Source: an uncultured Bacteroidales bacterium (GTDB taxonomy: Bacteria > Bacteroidota > Bacteroidia > Bacteroidales > Muribaculaceae). From it: a DNA stretch of 64,000 nucleotides. The translations under genes were made by a program, and so were the position numbers. Under the pieces are notes generated by a model, which saw nothing but the letters and a program-made list of their open reading frames with translations, had not been told where the DNA came from and searched no databases. Positions 62,319 through 64,000 of this stretch are shown in pieces; the stretch's first letter is position 1, and each line of letters opens with the position of its first letter. The stretch is from positions 108,642-172,641 of the forward strand of contig CADBDH010000010.1 of NCBI GenBank assembly GCA_902793405.1, written 5' to 3'.

Positions 62319-62783
62319 TTAGCGTTCAACATTCTGAGTTATGGTGCCGTTTCCAGAATTTTTCACTGCACCCATGGGGAAAGGCATCACCCACATGTGG
62401 CTGGTGGGCGAGAGCGAGTAGTTCTTGCCAGCCTCGACCTTGGTCAAGGTGCGGGCATGTGCGGGCTCAAGGTTCAAGCGTCGAGCGTCGCAGAAAGGGA
62501 TAATCGTCTGTACCAAGGCATCATCCTTGACCTTGATGATCAAGTCGATAGCGGCATCGGCACTGGAGGCAGTCAAGTCTTGGTAGAACTCGGGAAGGAT
62601 ACGTTTCTGGCGCACCTTGTTGAGCACCTCCATCGCGCCAGCGACATTGCCCGTGCGGGCCAGGCACTCGGCTTTGATGAGATAGACCTCGGTTGTGGTC
62701 AAACCGCCACGGTTATAGTAACCGCCCGTGTTGGGGTTGTAATAGGTGGCACCTGCCATGGTGCGGATTTTCCAGCGGCTCAT
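62319..62783 (-). CDS. SusD-like lipoprotein, C-terminal fragment of a broken gene
   Basis: 154 codons that continue the SusD of 62780-63643 in another frame. The true continuation reads GDAHFMSRWKIRT, a landmark where intact SusD proteins carry GDxRF.SRW. It then has TTTEVYLIKAECLARTGNV and ends with HMWVMPFPMGAV, the usual SusD C-terminus. It has no start of its own. About 50-80 residues appear to be missing between the pieces, so a deletion is more likely than a simple frameshift. Confidence 0.85.
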   Translation of the reverse strand: MSRWKIRTMAGATYYNPNTGGYYNRGGLTTTEVYLIKAECLARTGNVAGAMEVLNKVRQKRILPEFYQDLTASSADAAIDLIIKVKDDALVQTIIPFCDARRLNLEPAHARTLTKVEAGKNYSLSPTSHMWVMPFPMGAVKNSGNGTITQNVER

Positions 62784-63643
62784 GAAGTGGGCATCGCCCT
62801 GTAGTCAAAGCCCATGGGCGAAGTGATCGTCTGATAGACGTCAGGGGCACTCAGTATATCGGCATTGTCATTGTAGAACTGTACCCAGTCAAACAGTTGA
62901 TCATTGCGTTTCAGCGCCTCATCGGCATTGGTCAGGGCTTCCTGGTAGTGGCCCATCTGCAGGTGGACGCGTGCGGCCAGCGCATAGGCTGTCGCCTTGT
63001 CGGCATAGAGCACGTTCAACGCCTTTTCAGGCAGCGCGGGCAGCGCCTCGTTGATGTCCTGGAGGATGAAGTCATAAATGCCTTGAACCGAAGGCTGCGT
63101 GTAAGCAGCGCCCACTTCGGCACTGGTAATCAGGGGCACTCCGCCGTCGGTGGCTGCCGTCGATGCGTTATAGGTCTTGGAATAATAGTTCACGAGGGTG
63201 AAATACTTCATGGCCCTCAAAATCTTGGCCTGTGCTACGACTTGACCCCGCTCGGCATCGGTGGCTTCGGTTGCTGTGGGCGCGTTCTCGATAAGCAGGT
63301 TGGCAGTAGAAATACCGGCATATCCATTGTAATAGGTTGTCTCATCACTCTTGTTCATGGCGATGCGGTCGGCACTCTCGTTCCAGAAGTAGTTAGCATT
63401 CCACAACTCATAATAGGACAGGTTGCCATCCGAGACATAGCGATCGTTGAGCAGGAGGATCGCCTGTGTCACATCTTCACGGCAGTTAGTATACTCATCG
63501 GCAAGCATGACCGAGAAGTCGGTGAGCGTAGTGGGAATCTTCTGCCCCTTGGGCACATTGCTCAGATAATCATCACAACTGCACAAGCATGCAAGCAGCA
63601 CCAGGCAGGTGCCTAAAAGCAGTTTGTTTATCTTGGTTTTCAT
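62780..63643 (-). CDS. SusD-like lipoprotein, N-terminal fragment of a broken gene
   Basis: 287 codons: lipoprotein signal MKTKINKLLLGTCLVLLAC and an N-terminal SusD domain (DYLSNVPKGQKIPTTLTDFS; TPR-like AYALAARVHLQMGHYQEALT near 215-234). It runs into a stop soon after SPMGFDYRAMPTS, where the frame changes. With the C-terminal piece the total is about 440 residues, short for a SusD. Its SusC partner at the right edge appears intact as far as visible. This may be a pseudogene or an assembly fault. Confidence 0.88.
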   Translation of the reverse strand: MKTKINKLLLGTCLVLLACLCSCDDYLSNVPKGQKIPTTLTDFSVMLADEYTNCREDVTQAILLLNDRYVSDGNLSYYELWNANYFWNESADRIAMNKSDETTYYNGYAGISTANLLIENAPTATEATDAERGQVVAQAKILRAMKYFTLVNYYSKTYNASTAATDGGVPLITSAEVGAAYTQPSVQGIYDFILQDINEALPALPEKALNVLYADKATAYALAARVHLQMGHYQEALTNADEALKRNDQLFDWVQFYNDNADILSAPDVYQTITSPMGFDYRAMPTS

Positions 63644-63682
63644 ATCTCTCTATTATAGTTAGTTGTTGGTAATTTCTCGTTA

Positions 63683-64000
63683 TTAGAAGTCCAGATAGAG
63701 GCCGAAGACGTAGTTGGGAGCATTGTAGGCACCCAGCAGGTACTTGGCCGAGGCACTCTTGGCAAACGTTAAGACATTCTCCACATTGAACTGAAGACGC
63801 GCACGGCTCAAGCTGATGTTGCGCAGCCAAGCGTTGGGGAGGTTGTAGGCCAGCGAGATATTAGCAAGGCGCAGATTGGTCGCGCTGATGACATTATTGT
63901 CGGCATAGCCGTAAATCGTGCGCGACGCATCGCTGAACAAGGGGTTCTCGCCAAAGATGGCTGCGGGTATGTCGGTCTTGACCTCATCACCAGGATGACG
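63683..64000 (-). CDS. SusC-like TonB-dependent receptor, C-terminal part (window edge)
   Basis: 106 codons, open at the window edge. It shows the last barrel segments typical of SusC: TIYGYADNNVISATNLRLAN, ISLAYNLPNAWLRNI and LQFNVENVLTFAKSA, ending in NYVFGLYLDF with a terminal Phe. It lies 39 bases upstream of the SusD start, giving SusC-SusD-TlpA order. The rest of the gene is outside the window. Confidence 0.9.
   Translation of the reverse strand, partial: RHPGDEVKTDIPAAIFGENPLFSDASRTIYGYADNNVISATNLRLANISLAYNLPNAWLRNISLSRARLQFNVENVLTFAKSASAKYLLGAYNAPNYVFGLYLDF

Overview
The window reads as chromosomal DNA of a gut-type member of the order Bacteroidales (Bacteroidota). Evidence: three SusC/SusD pairs, promoters of the Bacteroides type (TTTG, about 20 bases, TAnnTTTG), no Shine-Dalgarno-like sites but A-rich leaders, BspA-like leucine-rich repeats, C10 (streptopain-type) proteases, and a C-terminal tail resembling the type IX secretion signal. 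The fairly GC-rich coding sequence and the mix of C10 proteases with dockerin-like tails fit Muribaculaceae or Prevotellaceae. I cannot place it more precisely from sequence alone.

Layout. 1-4849 (minus): a SUS locus with a truncated surface lipoprotein, SusD and a SusC broken by a frame change. 5036-6241: a secreted protein with the shared tail. 6383-9961: Ca2+-ATPase and a polyprenol-phosphate glycosyltransferase. 10377-16442: a 2021-residue secreted multi-module protein that looks starch- or glucan-binding. 16614-20936: DUF1599, a DoxX-like membrane protein, a protein kinase-AAA ATPase fusion and a small acidic protein. 21024-33465 (minus): a secreted protease cluster (three C10 cysteine proteases, one M6 metalloprotease, one lipoprotein); all four proteases end in dockerin-like calcium-binding repeats. 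33593-34473: split LysO exporter. 34614-41557 (minus): DUF3822, rsmD, SusC, SusD, fur and mtgA packed as one run. 41666-46299: lipoproteins and EttA. 46388-48296: an ECF sigma factor with a small membrane protein and a DUF6249 protein. 48452-49211: a REP-type palindrome and RAYT transposase unit. 49335-51974: a GHL10 glycosyl hydrolase with a dockerin-like tail. 52618-56516: panC, panD, ffh, capA-like. 56693-57832: a secreted protein with the shared tail and signs of high expression. 57955-64000 (minus): trxB, a membrane protein, two TlpA-type thioredoxins, a broken SusD and a SusC running off the edge.

The strongest unexplained signal is a family of 7-bp tandem arrays (ACTAANN and relatives) at nine places. 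Every one lies between two genes of the same direction. Almost every unit carries a stop codon, and because 7 is not a multiple of 3 the stops rotate through all frames. In at least three places a hairpin precedes the array. I infer a transcribed intergenic element that separates translation of neighbouring genes, or an unstructured leader, and I know of no described function for it. Other points of interest are the dockerin-tagged protease cluster, the kinase-AAA fusion, the REP/RAYT unit whose outer stem is kept while the inner hairpin changes, and an orphan promoter ahead of panC.
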